A stretch of DNA of 64,000 bases from Cheilinus undulatus (lineage: Eukaryota; Chordata; Actinopteri; Labriformes; Labridae). The stretch is taken from assembly GCF_018320785.1 (NCBI RefSeq), contig NC_054877.1, positions 41,562,151 to 41,626,150 on the forward strand. Direction: 5' to 3'. The translations under genes were made by a program, and so were the position numbers. Shown piece by piece: positions 37,523 to 50,195 of this stretch (the stretch's first letter is position 1; every line of letters starts with the position of its first letter). Below the pieces are notes generated by a model, which did no database searches, was not told the origin of the DNA, and was given only the letters and a program-made list of their open reading frames with translations.

Positions 37523-38270
37523 ATTACCAGTCCATCTTAGCTCCTTAATGAGAGAGTATCTAGTGTGGCAGCAGCTTTACAAAATGTTTTACGTACAACT
37601 GAGAGACATGGGGATAAACAAAAATTACATTTGTAATAGTGCTGAGAAAAATATATATACACCAACTGCCTTCTTTCTATCATACTTTTATGTTCACAAA
37701 GTAAGTACTGAAGCTTTAATAGAATACATTTATTTCACAGGAGTTTTTACAGAAATCTTGGATAAATGATTTTAAAAAAGTCTAATTGTGATTATTTTTG
37801 CTCATTATAAATTCAATATGAATTGTTTTGGTTGGAGTGATCAATTTGTCAATTTGTGTTTAAGAAACCATTCAAAAATGGTTCAAATTCAAAGACTGAT
37901 TTTTTTGCAAACAAATCTAAAAAATGACACTTGAATGTTTGCATAATGTGTAGAGCATGACATCTCTGCTGCAAAAAAAAGTGTTAAACTGGTATTTTGA
38001 CACATTTCACATTAAAGAAGTATTAAATCTTTTGTGATTTGAAAATTGCAGTAGACCAGTTTGACATTTGATATAAATTTTGGTCACATATCCAGCATGA
38101 ACAGACACATTGCCAATGTGTTGATGCAATTTAGCCAGTATTCAGAAGTTTGTCTGAAATTTTTGATATATATTACAGGATATTTCCCAGTGTTGGGTGT
38201 CAAGGACTATTTTTGTTGCTATTGTACCCAAACAGGTATCAAAACACTTTGACTTTTTCTGTTATTGTGA
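37523..38270. other. Intergenic, nothing recognised
   Basis: AT-rich sequence between the array element and a Tc1 fragment. The longest frame (37500-37769) is not convincing. Confidence 0.35.
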
Positions 38271-38274
38271 AAAT

Positions 38275-39238
38275 GTTTGATACAAAAACCATTTCCAAGG
38301 TACTGAACATTCCCCAGAGTTCAGTTAAATCCATCATCAAAAAAAGGAAGGAATATGACACGTGTAAATTTGCCTAGACCAGGCCATCCTCACAGACTGA
38401 GCTGTGACTGTACGAGAAGCAGACTAGTGAGAGAGGCCAGAAAGACACCTATGACTACTCAAGGATACAAGCTTCAGCAGCTGAGACAGGAGAGACTCTG
38501 CATACAACTGTTGCCCTGGTTCTTCACCAGGCAAAGCTTTATGGGAGAGTACCAAACAGAAAACCGCTGTTGAAGAAAACTCGAGAGTAAATCTGAACTA
38601 GAGTTCTCCAAAAGGCATATGGGAGACTCCATGGTCAAGTGAAAGAAAGTTCTTTGGTCTAATGAGACCAAAATATGCTTTTGGCCATCTGACAAAATTC
38701 AGAAAACAAATACTTCACATCACCACAAACACACCATCCCCACTCTGAAGCATGGTGGTGGCAGCACCATGCTGTGGGAATGCTTTTCAGCAGCCTGCCC
38801 TGGAAGGCTTGTAAAGGTAGAGGCTGAAATGAGTACACAAAATATAGTAAAATCCTGGAGGACAATTTTATTCAGTCTTCAAGAGAACTACAGCTTGGGA
38901 GAAAATTTATTATCCAACAAATAATGACCCGAAGCATAGGGTGAAAGCTGCACAGAAATGGTTAAAGCCAGCAACTATCCACACAGACTTGGTGCTGTGG
39001 TTGCAGGCAATGGTGCATCTACCAAATACTGGCCTGAACATTTATGCAGTCACTTATTTTACATTACATGTTTTTAGTTTACTGACATTACTTTGTAGGA
39101 ACCTGTTTGCAATTTAACGTTAAAGAGTTTTTTTGTAATTCTTTTTGTCTAAAGAGCCAACTTACCTTGCCCATGATTGATGCATAAAATCAATACAAGG
39201 GGTGAAACATCCAAGGGGGCAAATATGTTTAGACACTG
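38275..39238 (+). mobile_element. Tc1-like transposon, 5'-truncated and frame-broken
   Basis: The plus strand reads the helix-turn-helix part (VLNIPQSSVKSIIKKRKEYD) at about 38305-38363, then Tc1-type blocks through frameshifts and stops. The 3' end is ...agacactg followed by TA at 39239-39240. Many bases are shared with the copies at 3636-4955 and 62439-63135. Non-functional. Confidence 0.8.
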
Positions 39239-39240
39239 TA

Positions 39241-40061
39241 TGTGTCCTCAGTGGGATCCTTTAAAAGGCCTGTTTTTAATACAAATCTTATTTCATTCAA
39301 CCGTTATTTAACAAGGGAAAACATTTGTCAAGATTACACATCTCTTTTTTAAGAGGGTCCTGGCCAAGACAGGCAGTATGAGGTGGATTTCACTTTACAG
39401 GGACGTCAAATCTAGTCTATCAGAAGCCTGAGTTTGCCTGATCTCTGCTTGCAACGCAAAGCACTGCTGCCTTCATGTCTGTTGGCTATCTTGTGTATTG
39501 AATATTATAATCTCAAGAAGTTGAGTAAACATTGCAAACAATTAAAAAACATCTATTTTTCGTTTAGAGTAGCGTCTTATTCACCCAATCAGGGTGGAAG
39601 TTAACCAAAACTGGAAACGTCTTCAAATATTTAAAGCAGTATATTGACAACGCCGCACTTTCCGATAGTCCATGAATCTAACACCAACAACTGCGTCCGG
39701 TTCTTAGAGGATGGTGATAGTAGCATCACTCCACCTTATGAATGGGTTTTGTTTGGCCTTTTGCTAACTTTGTGCCTGTGGGAGCTTATACGCTGCGTTT
39801 TGGCAACCATGATGCGCTCATTCAGGAGTTAATAACATTAAACTCACCCTTATTCGAGTACCTCTTGGGTCTCAAAGCAAAAGTAGCCTCGCATCATCTC
39901 GACCTCATCGTCTAACCGTTAGCTAACAAGCTAAACTGCTAGCCGCTAGCAGCATTAGTTAGTGTTGGAATGGTTCACATAGATGGAAAGAAACTTAAGA
40001 CAGTTTAGTTTTACACATAGTGTACAGAGTTGGCGATAGTTTTAGATTTCTGATATTTCAG
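39241..40061 (+). promoter_or_regulatory. tox4: tox4 upstream region, likely promoter and 5'UTR exon
   Basis: The first coding exon of tox4 starts at a splice acceptor (gatatttcag, ending 40061), so an untranslated exon should lie upstream. A CCAAT box (cacccaatcagg) at 39585-39589 and CpG-containing DNA at 39650-39960 make this the likely promoter. I cannot place the start site or the leader's donor. Confidence 0.4.
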
Positions 40062-40062
40062 C

Positions 40063-43000
40063 ATGGACCTCAATTTTTACTCTGACCTGTCGGATGGATG
40101 TGCTCAAAATGTTGATCCAGAGTTTTTGGACACTCAGTCGTATGGTGGATACACAGAGGAAAATAAGGTAACCTTTACTTTTATTTTAACTTTGACAAGT
40201 ATTGACTTGAAAATTAAAGATGCTATGACCGTAATTTCCTTCACGTAGCCTATATGCAGCCGAATGCCACTGGTGTTCCGATTTAACGGTTGACCGTGCT
40301 AACTAGTGACTTTCAGCCAAATACGTCTTCTGTTGTTGCAACAGATGTTGAAGATGAAAAATGCCTTAAACGATATCTATTTTTTTATTTACTTTTGTAA
40401 GTAAAAAAATTATGCTTTTCAGATGTTTCCCTAATGGAAACTTAATGAAAAGGCGTTCATAAAGATGCTTGATGTATGCAACATTAGTCGTTACGAAGTT
40501 TACCCCCGAGGCAGGAAGGTCTCCAGTTAACACGAACACTCGGTAAACCGCAACACCTGTCTGTTGCAGTTTCCAGAAGGAGGCGACGGTTATCTCACCA
40601 TTAGTGGAGCGGGCCACCCTTTTCTATCCGCTGAGGTTAGTGGTTCCAAACAACATGGTAGTCAAGTGTCACAGAACTTCAGTGCATTCAACTTTAGCAA
40701 ATACTGACCCAGTATTCTGTCTCTTTCTCCACTTACAGCAGACATTTCATACTCCCAGTCTCGGAGATGAAGTCTTTGAGATCCCCCCCATCTCACTGGA
40801 CCCGAGTCTGAGCATAGGGGATGCAGTGTCTCATTTTGAGCTGACAGATGGGTCAGATGGCACCGGGGGACCTGCAGGCTCTCGGAGTCTAGTTAGCAAC
40901 TTGGTGGTCGAGGCCAATGATCCCTCTTTTGCTTCCACCTTTGTGAACTCTGGGTCTCAGGGCCTGGAGCAGCTGAACCTGGGAGCCATGGGTCAGGCTG
41001 GTGGAGGGGCCCTGCTGAGCTCTTCTGCTCTGGTGAGTTGTCATGGGACCAAAATTTTAAACTTTGATACAGTTGTAGAAAAAGCAGGATGATATTGATA
41101 TTGACTGTGACAATATTGCTGTAATAAGGCATCAAATATTTGGTAATTTCTTGTTTATAATCTCCTAAAATTGCGGGCAAACTCCTGTTCACTGTCTGAA
41201 TGGAGCATTAACCCTGGCAACATTTCAGTAGGGACACTACTCACTGTCTGAATTGCACAAACACATTGGCAAAATTTCAGTGCCAAAGAATTGCCAAGGT
41301 TTTTGTGCAATTTAGACAGTCTTCAGGACTTTACTCTCCTATACAACCATGCTCTTAAAAAAGTTTACATTTTATAAATCTTTGGTACCCCCTAAATTCT
41401 ATTGATCATTGAAATGACTGAGATTCTTTCATTTTTAAACCATTGGTGGCAAAAAGTATCCAAGTAATGACTATTCAAAACTTAACTGGTGAGAGATCTG
41501 CCACTGTGACACAAGTGTCTGTTTAAATTCTAGTTGTTCATAAACACAGTCAGAATTTTTTTGTGTGTTCGTGTGCTCATTCCACTATAGGAACTGGGGA
41601 ATTCAAGTGGGTCACATTTCAGCAGCTCGTCTCCCATGACTATTGATGTCCAGCTTGGGGACATCGGTCATGGTCTTTTAGGAAGCAGTCATCTCTCCAC
41701 TATAAACCAGTCTGAACTTGCAATGAATCTTGGGGGTCATTCAGAGCAGCCGCTGTCTGCTACACCATCACCAGCCGGCTCCCTGCAGGATGAAGACATG
41801 GATGACTTCAAGGTAAGAGGTCAGATCAGTGTTCGTTTAAGGCACTCTGTTTAGGAAACTAGCATCAAATGTGCATCTTAAAAAGTTTCTTTTCTAACCT
41901 TGGGACAAAAAGAGGCCAAAATAATGATTAATATAATATTGATGGAGAAAATTAACTATAATTTAGAAAAAGCAGCGCTTGATAATCAGGTATTTCCTTT
42001 GGTTGAATTTTTACTGGCTTTCTTTTGGTAATCAAATACCTGAATAATTGTTTCTGGATAATTTTCTATATTTTTGCTGAATAATTGTTTGTGGATAATT
42101 TTCTGTATTTTTGACCCTGCTGTTAACCTTTCCATCTCCTCTACTTTCCTCCTGCGCATCTTCTCAGAGGAGTGTCCTGATAGACTCCCCCTTGACACTT
42201 CCCTCCACCTCTGCTGTCACCCACATGCCCTCCCATCCAGTCTCTATATCCTCAGTGTCCCCGGCTACAGCCAAGAGAGGTGGGGGTAAGCCAGCCACGC
42301 TGGCGTCAATGACTGGTGCAGTGGGCACTAAGAAAGTAAGAAAAAAGAAAGACCCAAATGAACCACAGAAGCCAGTTTCAGCATACGCCCTGTTCTTTAA
42401 AGACACTCAGGCAGCCATCAAGGGCCAGAACCCAAATGCCTCTTTTGGGGAGGTGTCGAAGATTGTGGCGTCCATGTGGGACAGCTTAGCTGAAGAACAG
42501 AAACAGGTAAGATAATATGTTCTTGTATTCAGCACTTAAGTATCTATGCTGGGTTAAAAAAACAATTTATTGTATTGATGCGTGGGCAAAAAATCCCTTT
42601 CAATGGCATATGATCTTTGTTTGGTGCCTGGCAGGTGTATAAGAGAAAAACTGAAGCAGCCAAAAAGGAGTATTTGAAAGCACTTGCAGCTTACAAAGCA
42701 AACCAGCTCTCACAGGCAAGATCCTGTCATCTTCTAAACAAAAATAAATGTGAATGATGGATGGGATTTTGATTGATAAGGCTTTTCTTTTTTTTATCTA
42801 CAGCCTGCCTCAGAGGAGATGGAGACCACCCCTTCACCTCCTTCAGCAGAGGTAAATCAAACGCCTGCAGCACTCCCCTCTGCAGGTAACCAGGCTGCCC
42901 GACCAGCTAACAGCAACATCGAAGAGAACACCATCACCAACATTTGTGCCTCCAACATCATCCTGGATGTCCCAGAGATGGCCACACGCTCCCGCACAGG

Positions 43001-46000
43001 GGCCAACAAAACTCCAGCAGCTGCAGCGCCCCCCGCCCAGACCATCACCAAGATCATAATCCCAAAGCATATGCTGCAGGCAGCAGGACAGGTGGTGACG
43101 GTGCTGCAGGGTGGGGTCCGCGCTCTGCAGCCCACTCTGGTTGTGTCAGGAGCTTCTCGTCAACCACCTCCATTACAGCAGATGCAGAACGCACCGCCTC
43201 CACCAAGGCTGCAGCAAATGGCACCAGCACCTCCACCCCTACAAGCCAAACCCCGTGGTGAAGGAGGCACCACAGCAGGCCTCCCCATAACCGTCACAGC
43301 TACACCTCCGCCTCCACTTCAGATAAAAATAGTCCCTGCCCCTTTGCAGGGCAAAGACACCCTGCCGATTATTGTCCCAGATACAGCAGCTGTGACTACA
43401 TCTGCCCAGTCAGTGCAGGTGGCAAACTCTGCTGACATGCAGGGCAATGCCGAGGAGGATAATGTTACAGAGGTGCTACATTCAGAGGAGGTGAGTTCTC
43501 TGTATCTTGTCCTTTTGTTTGTTTACAGCAAATCTCGTCATTCAAATGGGTTTCATTGTTGATTAGTTGACCTTAATTGGACATGATAGCTGATTTAATC
43601 CAAAAAAACAACAAAATTTCCTGAGTTAGGTCAGATCAAAATCGGTTTGTGTTCTCACTCCAAAGAACAAACAAACCACACCAGAGTACAACTGGAAACA
43701 GCATCTTTTCAAGCGGTCTCGGTCTGGTAGTTTGGTCTGCACCAGAGTTTGGTGGACAGCTTTCACACTGGGACAAATGAACTGAACTAACACCGCAAAC
43801 AAGCTGGAGCTCATTTCAGTCGAACCAGACAGGTTAGGTGTGAAAGCATCCTTAATGTCATTATTGAGATGGAGCAGTGGAAAGAGTGGTGAACTAAAGA
43901 GAGTGAGTGGAGAAATGACATGCAGGAAAAGAGCCACAGGTGGGACTTGAACTCCCACCCCCTGCTTTCAGAGCAACAGCATCTTTACACAGCAAGGCGC
44001 AGAGATATAAACACTAGGATAGTGGCGTGCCTATTGTTTGAACTGGTTGTACTGGACTAGCCCCCAAATTTTAGCTATTTCAATTTTACAGATCTTAAGG
44101 TGCTCCCTGCTTGAGCCGGACATATACCGTGTGATTTCAAGCTGACCCTACAACAGTTGTGGCAGAATGTCAACTTATACTGTGCATCTACATTGTTTAA
44201 GACACACGACCATCGCACACGGTTCATGTGCTCACACTATACAGTCTGATGGTTGTGCCCGACCAGAATGCTCACACTGTATGAGTGAAGTTGGGACACA
44301 CTGTGACAGAAATCCTTGGAGAAAAGTCTGAAACTGAAAGTGAAGGGATTCCAGTCATATCCTCTCTCTCTCTTCCTCCCGCTTTCTCTCTCAATCCCAC
44401 ACACAAACAGCATCATCGTCCGTGCCATCTGCAGGTCTGCAGTTATTATTTCCTGCTTGTTTATTTCCTTTATTATTGCGGGGGTGGAAGGTCATCAGAA
44501 AGCCATCCCAGCTGTTGTCATGGTAATTTAGAGCATTGTCTGACAGTTTTCAAAGAAAAAAAAAACAAAGTTGGTTATTCTGCTTGTGTTTCTGCTCTCA
44601 CTGTGGGGTGTCTGAAGTCGTATGACCAAAACATCAAACATGTCAGAAATCCATCTGACCAGTCAGGAGCAGCTGGTCGGTCTGTGATTGGGTCGCTGTC
44701 AGCCGTCGTATCCCCCTGTACACAGCACGACCAACAATGCTTTCGGTGCGACTCAGAAGTCATGACTGAATTGGATTGAATTTGCACAGTGTAGGCCCGG
44801 CTTTACAGGTAGAAGGAGTAATTAATAGTGGCTATAAATGTTTGAGTTATGCTGGTTATCATTTAATGGCACTAAATCGGATTGGATCTGTTAAAGCCTT
44901 GTAATTTTTATGTGAAAAAACAAAACCTTGCTTGCATTTATATGAGAACCAGCCCACAATTAGTTAAAAGTTACTAAAGCAGTCTACACACATCTTATAT
45001 TGAGGTATCAATTTTTAATCAAACTCCATGGCAAAAAAGAAACAAGGGCCCTCGCACCCAAGTGCATGTTGGGATGTGTCACAACTGTGAGTGTGTTGCA
45101 AAAGTTGGGTTTTAGTTACCCATGCAGTCTGCTGCAGCACTGAAAAAGGGACAATTTACATCCTCCCACACTGAGGAGCAGTATATATATTGGCTGTCAA
45201 CAGTAGGTGGCAGTATGACAAAGCAAGATGCTTTGTCATACTGCTATGACAAAGCAGTGCTAATATGTAGATGTGATTAGAGCAGGACTGAGATTTATCA
45301 TGTAAAATTTAAAGAAAATAGAACATTTTATGGTGGAGGTGGAACTGGCTTCTGACATTAGGTGGCACCAAAGCAAAAACATGAATATTTAAAGTGTTGG
45401 AGTGCAGACCCTGATACTACATGTGAAATTTGAAACAAATTAGATGTTTCATATGAGATTTACACCAACTTTTGATCTCCAAATTGCATAGAATGGGGGA
45501 GAAAATCTGGAGTCAATCCAGTGAAATCTGTTGGAGAAGTTTATTAAAATCTGAAATATGAATTGACCAAAAATTTGATCAGTAAAAAATGTAAAAATAT
45601 ATGATAAGTAATTTGACAGACAACTGTTTCCACTGGGGAAATACTATGGGGAAAGTTTGGGGAATGTTTTTTTTTTGTTTTTTATCCGCAAAGGATCAAC
45701 AAAAGAAAAACCTTAAGTTTCAGTCCACCTTATCCCTAGCCCCCATGATGCTTTGCATGAAATGTGGGTGCAACTTCTGTTCCTTTCTGTCTAAATAGTA
45801 TTTGCATAGAAAGGAGATGCTAAACGTGATTATTAGAGAAATCTGGAGATTAAATTACGTAAACTTCTTCTTTTACACCTCAAACAAGATAATGTAATTA
45901 TTTCTCAGCCCTCTACTAAAGAAGACAGTGAAGAAATTGCCTATGATAACCTAGACAAGCATATTTAGCTAACTTTATTAGCTTCTTATTAGTATAGTAA

Positions 46001-48615
46001 CAGATGATCACGTTTTGTTAAAGGACTTTGGATAACACCTTAAATAACATGTCTATTTAGTTAGTGGGGTCGCTGAAATTCTTATTTCACCAACTAATCC
46101 CTCTTAAAATGTGGGAATTATAGTGATATTACTATCCATGAATCAAGTTGTCAACTCTTCTGTTTGGTAAATCTCAAATTTTGTATTAAGAATGAATGAA
46201 AAATGATTTTTGGAAGAATCAAGGCCCTGATGCATTTACACAGTCAACAGCATGCTTAAAACATTTAATGAAGACATATATTTAACTTTGTCACATTGTT
46301 AGTACCATGAAGGGAGCAACAGGTACTGATGATGTTTGATTTATCAAAAATGAAGCAGTATTTACAACAGTGAATAGTTCTTTCTTTTAGAACAGCCACT
46401 GTTGATGCTACATCCTTTTACTAAGCACTTGGCAGAATTGAGTTTTTGCTATTATTGTTACTGTACCAGAAGTTCCACCCACATCCGTAGCTACATTAGA
46501 CCTCCCAGGTCTAAGGGGGACAGGGTCGTCGCTCTGATGTTGGTGCTCAGGCCCTAATAAACATTTGAAAAGTTGAGAGTAAATTTCTCTCAGGAAAGGT
46601 TCAGATCATTGATTAAAAATGTAGAACTTATGATGTGGCTGTTTATCATGCCAGCTTAGAGCTGGGTCAGGAGGTGTTGCCCACAAACAAGCTGTTGCCT
46701 TGGGAAATTATCAGTTTTTGTAACAGACTGGTGAAAGGAAAACCACAGATGAGAACTCACATGACGTCTTGGGTAGTGAAAATTGCTGTTCTGTCATAAA
46801 TACATGGCACAGTTAGAGCAGATATTCACAGATACTGTTCCTAGAATTATTAACAAATAATAGAAACCTCACCACTACTTAATCCCAGAAATGAAAACTG
46901 TCATAATACCTTTTTTTTGTTTTGTTTTAGCATGCTTGCCTTATTAGATTAATATGAATGTATAGAATTACCTCATATGAAGTTTGGACATAGAAACACT
47001 CTAGATCAGTGGTTCTCAACTTGTTGGGCATCAGGACCCACTACAACCACCTAAAGAGAAATCGCAACCCAGTTGTTTGAAATGTTTAACTACTCAAATT
47101 TGTCTTATAAATTTATGGATTCTTTGGAAAAAACACATACTGAATAAAGAGAAAGGACTAAATAAACAGGTTTAAAAGCACATCATTACAGAAGAAAACA
47201 CATGCATGCATCTTATTTCATTCAATTTTTCCAAGATAGCATAGAAATTTTGTAATTTCCTGAAGAGGTTCCTTATTATCTTTGAAAAAACAGGAGTCTT
47301 ATCCAAAGAAAAGGAGGTAAATAAGAAGAAAGCTTGAGACAAATACTGAAATTTACTCGTAATAAAGGAAAACCTAAAAGAGTGCATTTCTACCATTGCT
47401 CTAGAGTTCCACAATATGAGAAATGTTATAAAAATCATACACAGGCTCCCTATGTTGTGCAATGCACTCTGGGTTGTGATGTCAAATGGTTGCATTGTTC
47501 TCCTTCTCACATCTTTTTCTATTAAGTGTCATATTTAAAGCATTTTATATTTTAACCAGCGTGCAGGTCCAATGCAGAGGACAATAAGGAAGACGTTACT
47601 GTAATATAGATGAAGATGAGAACAGTAGAAAAACTATGAGAAGAACAACAAAACCTGAAGTGCATTGCAAATGTAAAATTGATGTCTTTCCATTTTTCTT
47701 GTAGAACATACATATAAAAGACTGTTGAAAAAGAAGCCAAGATGGCTTAGGAGTGCTGCTTTCACGTATTTGTAAATATCAAACAGAGGTGCTCTTAGGT
47801 CTCAAGGAAAAGTTCATGATACCAAAAACAGAGGGGGAGGTCAGGCTTGTATTATGTAGGGTAATGTCTGGTTATGACTCTTTTTACCCTACATAATACA
47901 AGTCTGACCTCCCCCTCTGTTTTTGGTATACATATAAAAGACTCTGATGTTGATCTAATAAGGACAGAATGTCTTAAAACTAAAGTCTGGATTGTTCTGT
48001 CTTAATTCTTTTTAGTTTCACAACAACTGTGTTAAAATGTACTGACATGTTCAAGATGATAACAGACAAAAAAGACACACCACATAAATATGAACAGGAT
48101 CCTTAACAAGATCATTCCTATTTAAAGTCTTCACTGTGTTGTCATGGCAATGATATTGATATATATGTATAGTTTTTCAAAAATTGCCAACAAAAACCAT
48201 GAAAACATCAAAATCATGTGTTTTCCTCACTGTAGGAGTCATACCTCTTATTAACACTGTGCACAGAGGGCTGACCAGATAATATCTGGTACCCATGCTA
48301 ATAATGCTCTACAAATTTTATTTTCAGGATGAGATGGAGGTGAACGGGTCAAGCAATGGTGTGACTCAGAAGAGCGTGTGTGTGAGGACAGGCTGTAACA
48401 ACCCCGCCGTGGAGAGTGAAGACTGGGACAAAGAGTACTGCAGTAATGAATGTGTGGCCACTCACTGCAGGTGTGTACAGGCTTGAAAGCACGTGGTTGT
48501 TACATTTATGGCAGTCTTTTTAGAATTTTTCTTCACACAGTATTTTCTGTTTTTCAGAGATATATTCAAGGCGTGGTGTTCGATCAGGAATCAGAACATG
48601 GGGACGGTAAAGTAG
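40063..48615 (+). CDS. tox4: TOX high mobility group box family member 4
   Basis: TOX4 is a nuclear HMG-box protein that binds distorted DNA and, in mammals, works with the PNUTS-PP1 phosphatase complex. Exons read: 40063-40167, 40570-40635, 40739-41032, 41591-41812, 42168-42506, 42635-42715, 42804-43490, 48328-48470, 48558-48615, total 664 residues. The N-terminal conserved block is [28 protein letters not shown] signal (about 284-290) precedes the HMG box, [20 protein letters not shown] onward (about 291-364). A Pro/Gln-rich region with LQQM and PPPLQIK follows. The C-terminal [21 protein letters not shown] motif and the end [20 protein letters not shown] match TOX4 rather than TOX, TOX2 or TOX3. 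Human TOX4 is about 621 residues. The intron after 42715 starts with GC, not GT. The penultimate intron is 4.8 kb and full of repeats. Confidence 0.95.
43860..44010 (-). repeat. tRNA-derived SINE-like fragment
   Basis: On the minus strand the sequence has a B-box-like 'gggagttcaagtcccacct' followed by 'gtggctcttttcctgcatgt' and CT-rich 'ctctccactcactctcttta'. That order is typical of a fish tRNA-type SINE. The A box is not convincing, so this is a fragment. Confidence 0.5.
44113..44805. mobile_element. hAT-like MITE, copy A, in tox4 intron
   Basis: The ends GAGCCGGACATATACCGTGT and, at the right, the complement of AAAGCCGGGCCTACACTGTG form imperfect inverted repeats. The interior shares 'tcatgtgctcacactatacagtctga' type sequence with the copy at 53377-53864. 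Confidence 0.6.
47708..47943. repeat. 220-bp insertion flanked by exact 16-bp direct repeats, containing a 46-bp foldback
   Basis: ATACATATAAAAGACT occurs at 47708-47723 and again at 47928-47943. Between them, arms 47819-47864 and 47884-47929 are inverted copies with one mismatch in 46 and a 19-nt loop. A CCAAGATGGC motif lies at 47737-47746. Confidence 0.8.
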
Positions 48616-49290
48616 GAGCGCCTGAGTGTGATCACATCAGGAGAAAGCTTTCCCTTCAGCAGGAGCCGGTGCTGAAGGTTGGAGGACAGATGCAGAACTT
48701 GTTCTGATGGGATGGGTTTTTTACAGCAATGACTCATTTTCACATTGTTCTTGTACTATAGATTTGACATTCGCTGTTCAAGAAAAAAGTAGTATTTTGT
48801 ACATGGTACTGAATTAGGACAGCAAATCCCATGTTGATATTTTGGCAGTCTGAGTATTCTTATGGAGCGTTTGGTTAGTTAGGGACATTGAGGCAGCTGA
48901 GATCAAGTCCACACAGGTCAGTTCATACTTACAGAATATAAGCTGTAGGCAAGTTTTTCTAGAAATATTCCAAAAAAAGGATCAACATTTCAGTCGTTTC
49001 TACACTAGTTTAAAAACAGGATTGTACAGTACCATCTCTGGTTTTAAAAGTTGTGTTCTGAAGTTTTTGAATGTTTCATGTTTCATGAAAATGTGAGGAA
49101 CTAGTCTCTCCCTCTTTATACATCTGATATATGCCTTAGTTTGTATCACTGCGCTGTTTTGTACTGAGCACAACTGCCTTCTGTGTTTGATAATGCCTTT
49201 CTTTTTTGTTAAACATTCAGTTCAGATCATTTTAGTTGTTGGTAAATGCTCAACTTCAATGTTCTTGAAATAAATGAAAAAAAAAATGCT
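48616..49290 (+). other. tox4: tox4 3'UTR with AATAAA at 49269-49274
   Basis: Follows the TAG at 48613-48615. AATAAA at 49269-49274 is followed by an A-rich stretch, a credible cleavage region. Confidence 0.6.
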
Positions 49291-49404
49291 CAAATGGATT
49301 TTTCTTACTGCTTTTATTTTACTTTACTCTGAGTTTAACTGCTGGCCTTTCCTGGTATCACCAACAATTTAAGGTGGCTTTGCTTTCAGCAGCAAGCCCA
49401 CCTT

Positions 49405-49800
49405 TGAATGGCTTAAAAAAAAAATGAAGGTTTTGGAGTGGCAAAGTCAAAGTCTGGACCTAAATCAGATTGAGATGCTGTGGCATGACCTTAACCAGGC
49501 AGTTCATGCTGGAAAACCCTCCATGTGGCTGAATTGAAATTATTCTGCAAAGAAGAGGGGGCCAAAATTCCTCCACAGTGATATGAAGGACTCCTTGCCA
49601 GTGCTTGCAGTTGTTTCTACAGAGAGAGGCACAACCAGTTACAAGGTTAAGGGGAAAATTTGTTTTTCAAATAGTGCCAGGTAGTTTTGGATGGCTTTTT
49701 CCCTTAACAGACAAAAACTGCATTTCCTTTTTACTTAGGTTATTTTTCTCTAATATTAAATATTTCACCCAAACCAAACTGGTCCTGTAGTATTTACTTT
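49405..49800 (+). mobile_element. Tc1-like transposase 3' fragment
   Basis: The plus strand reads EWQSQSLDLNQIEMLWHDLN (about 49437-49496), the conserved 'DLNPIE' block of Tc1/mariner transposases, then hits a stop and drifts. It is a different subfamily from the other three Tc1 remnants. It lies between the convergent tox4 and TRIM-like 3' ends. Confidence 0.7.
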
Positions 49801-50195
49801 TGTTGCAAATGAAATGTAGATTAAGTTCTGGATTCACATGAACACAGTTGGAAACTATGCCTTTATTTAGTTTGAACATTAAACGTTCTAACAATGCAGT
49901 ATAGGAATGTCTAAGCAGAATAATCACTCATAACACTCAAGGACTCAACTTTATAATACTCTAAATAAAAACTTATTTTCCAGTTTAAAAATATTGAAAT
50001 AAAATCTCTTTAATTAAATGACAAATTAACCACATACTGTACATATAATACCATTTGTTTTACAAAAATAAATTCCTGAGTTTAATTTTAAATTTTTGGC
50101 TTTATTTTTTTACTCCACTTTAAGACTTAAATATTTTTTTGGCAGCTGCAATCCAGTGGTGACTGAACTTCATCGTACTGTAGGTTTCAGGATTA
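49801..50195 (-). other. Probable 3'UTR of the TRIM-like gene
   Basis: Minus-strand AATAAA signals fall at 50101-50106 and 49862-49867. Either could end the transcript. No other feature seen. Confidence 0.4.

Larger units (their letters stand above)
43491..48327 (+). other. tox4: Large tox4 intron (repeat-rich)
   Basis: Holds a degenerate repeat at about 43640-43850, a SINE-like fragment at 43860-44010, a hAT-like MITE at 44113-44805, small hairpins near 45211, a fragment of the 'cagtggttctcaac' family starting near 47009, and the 220-bp insertion at 47724-47943. No other gene seen. Confidence 0.5.

Noticed and set aside
43626-43958. 110-codon minus frame in the tox4 intron
   Set aside because: It overlaps dispersed repeat and SINE-like sequence and has no recognisable domain.
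43860-44010. A tRNA gene on the minus strand
   Set aside because: Only the B-box-like part is present and no cloverleaf can be drawn. It is better read as a SINE fragment.
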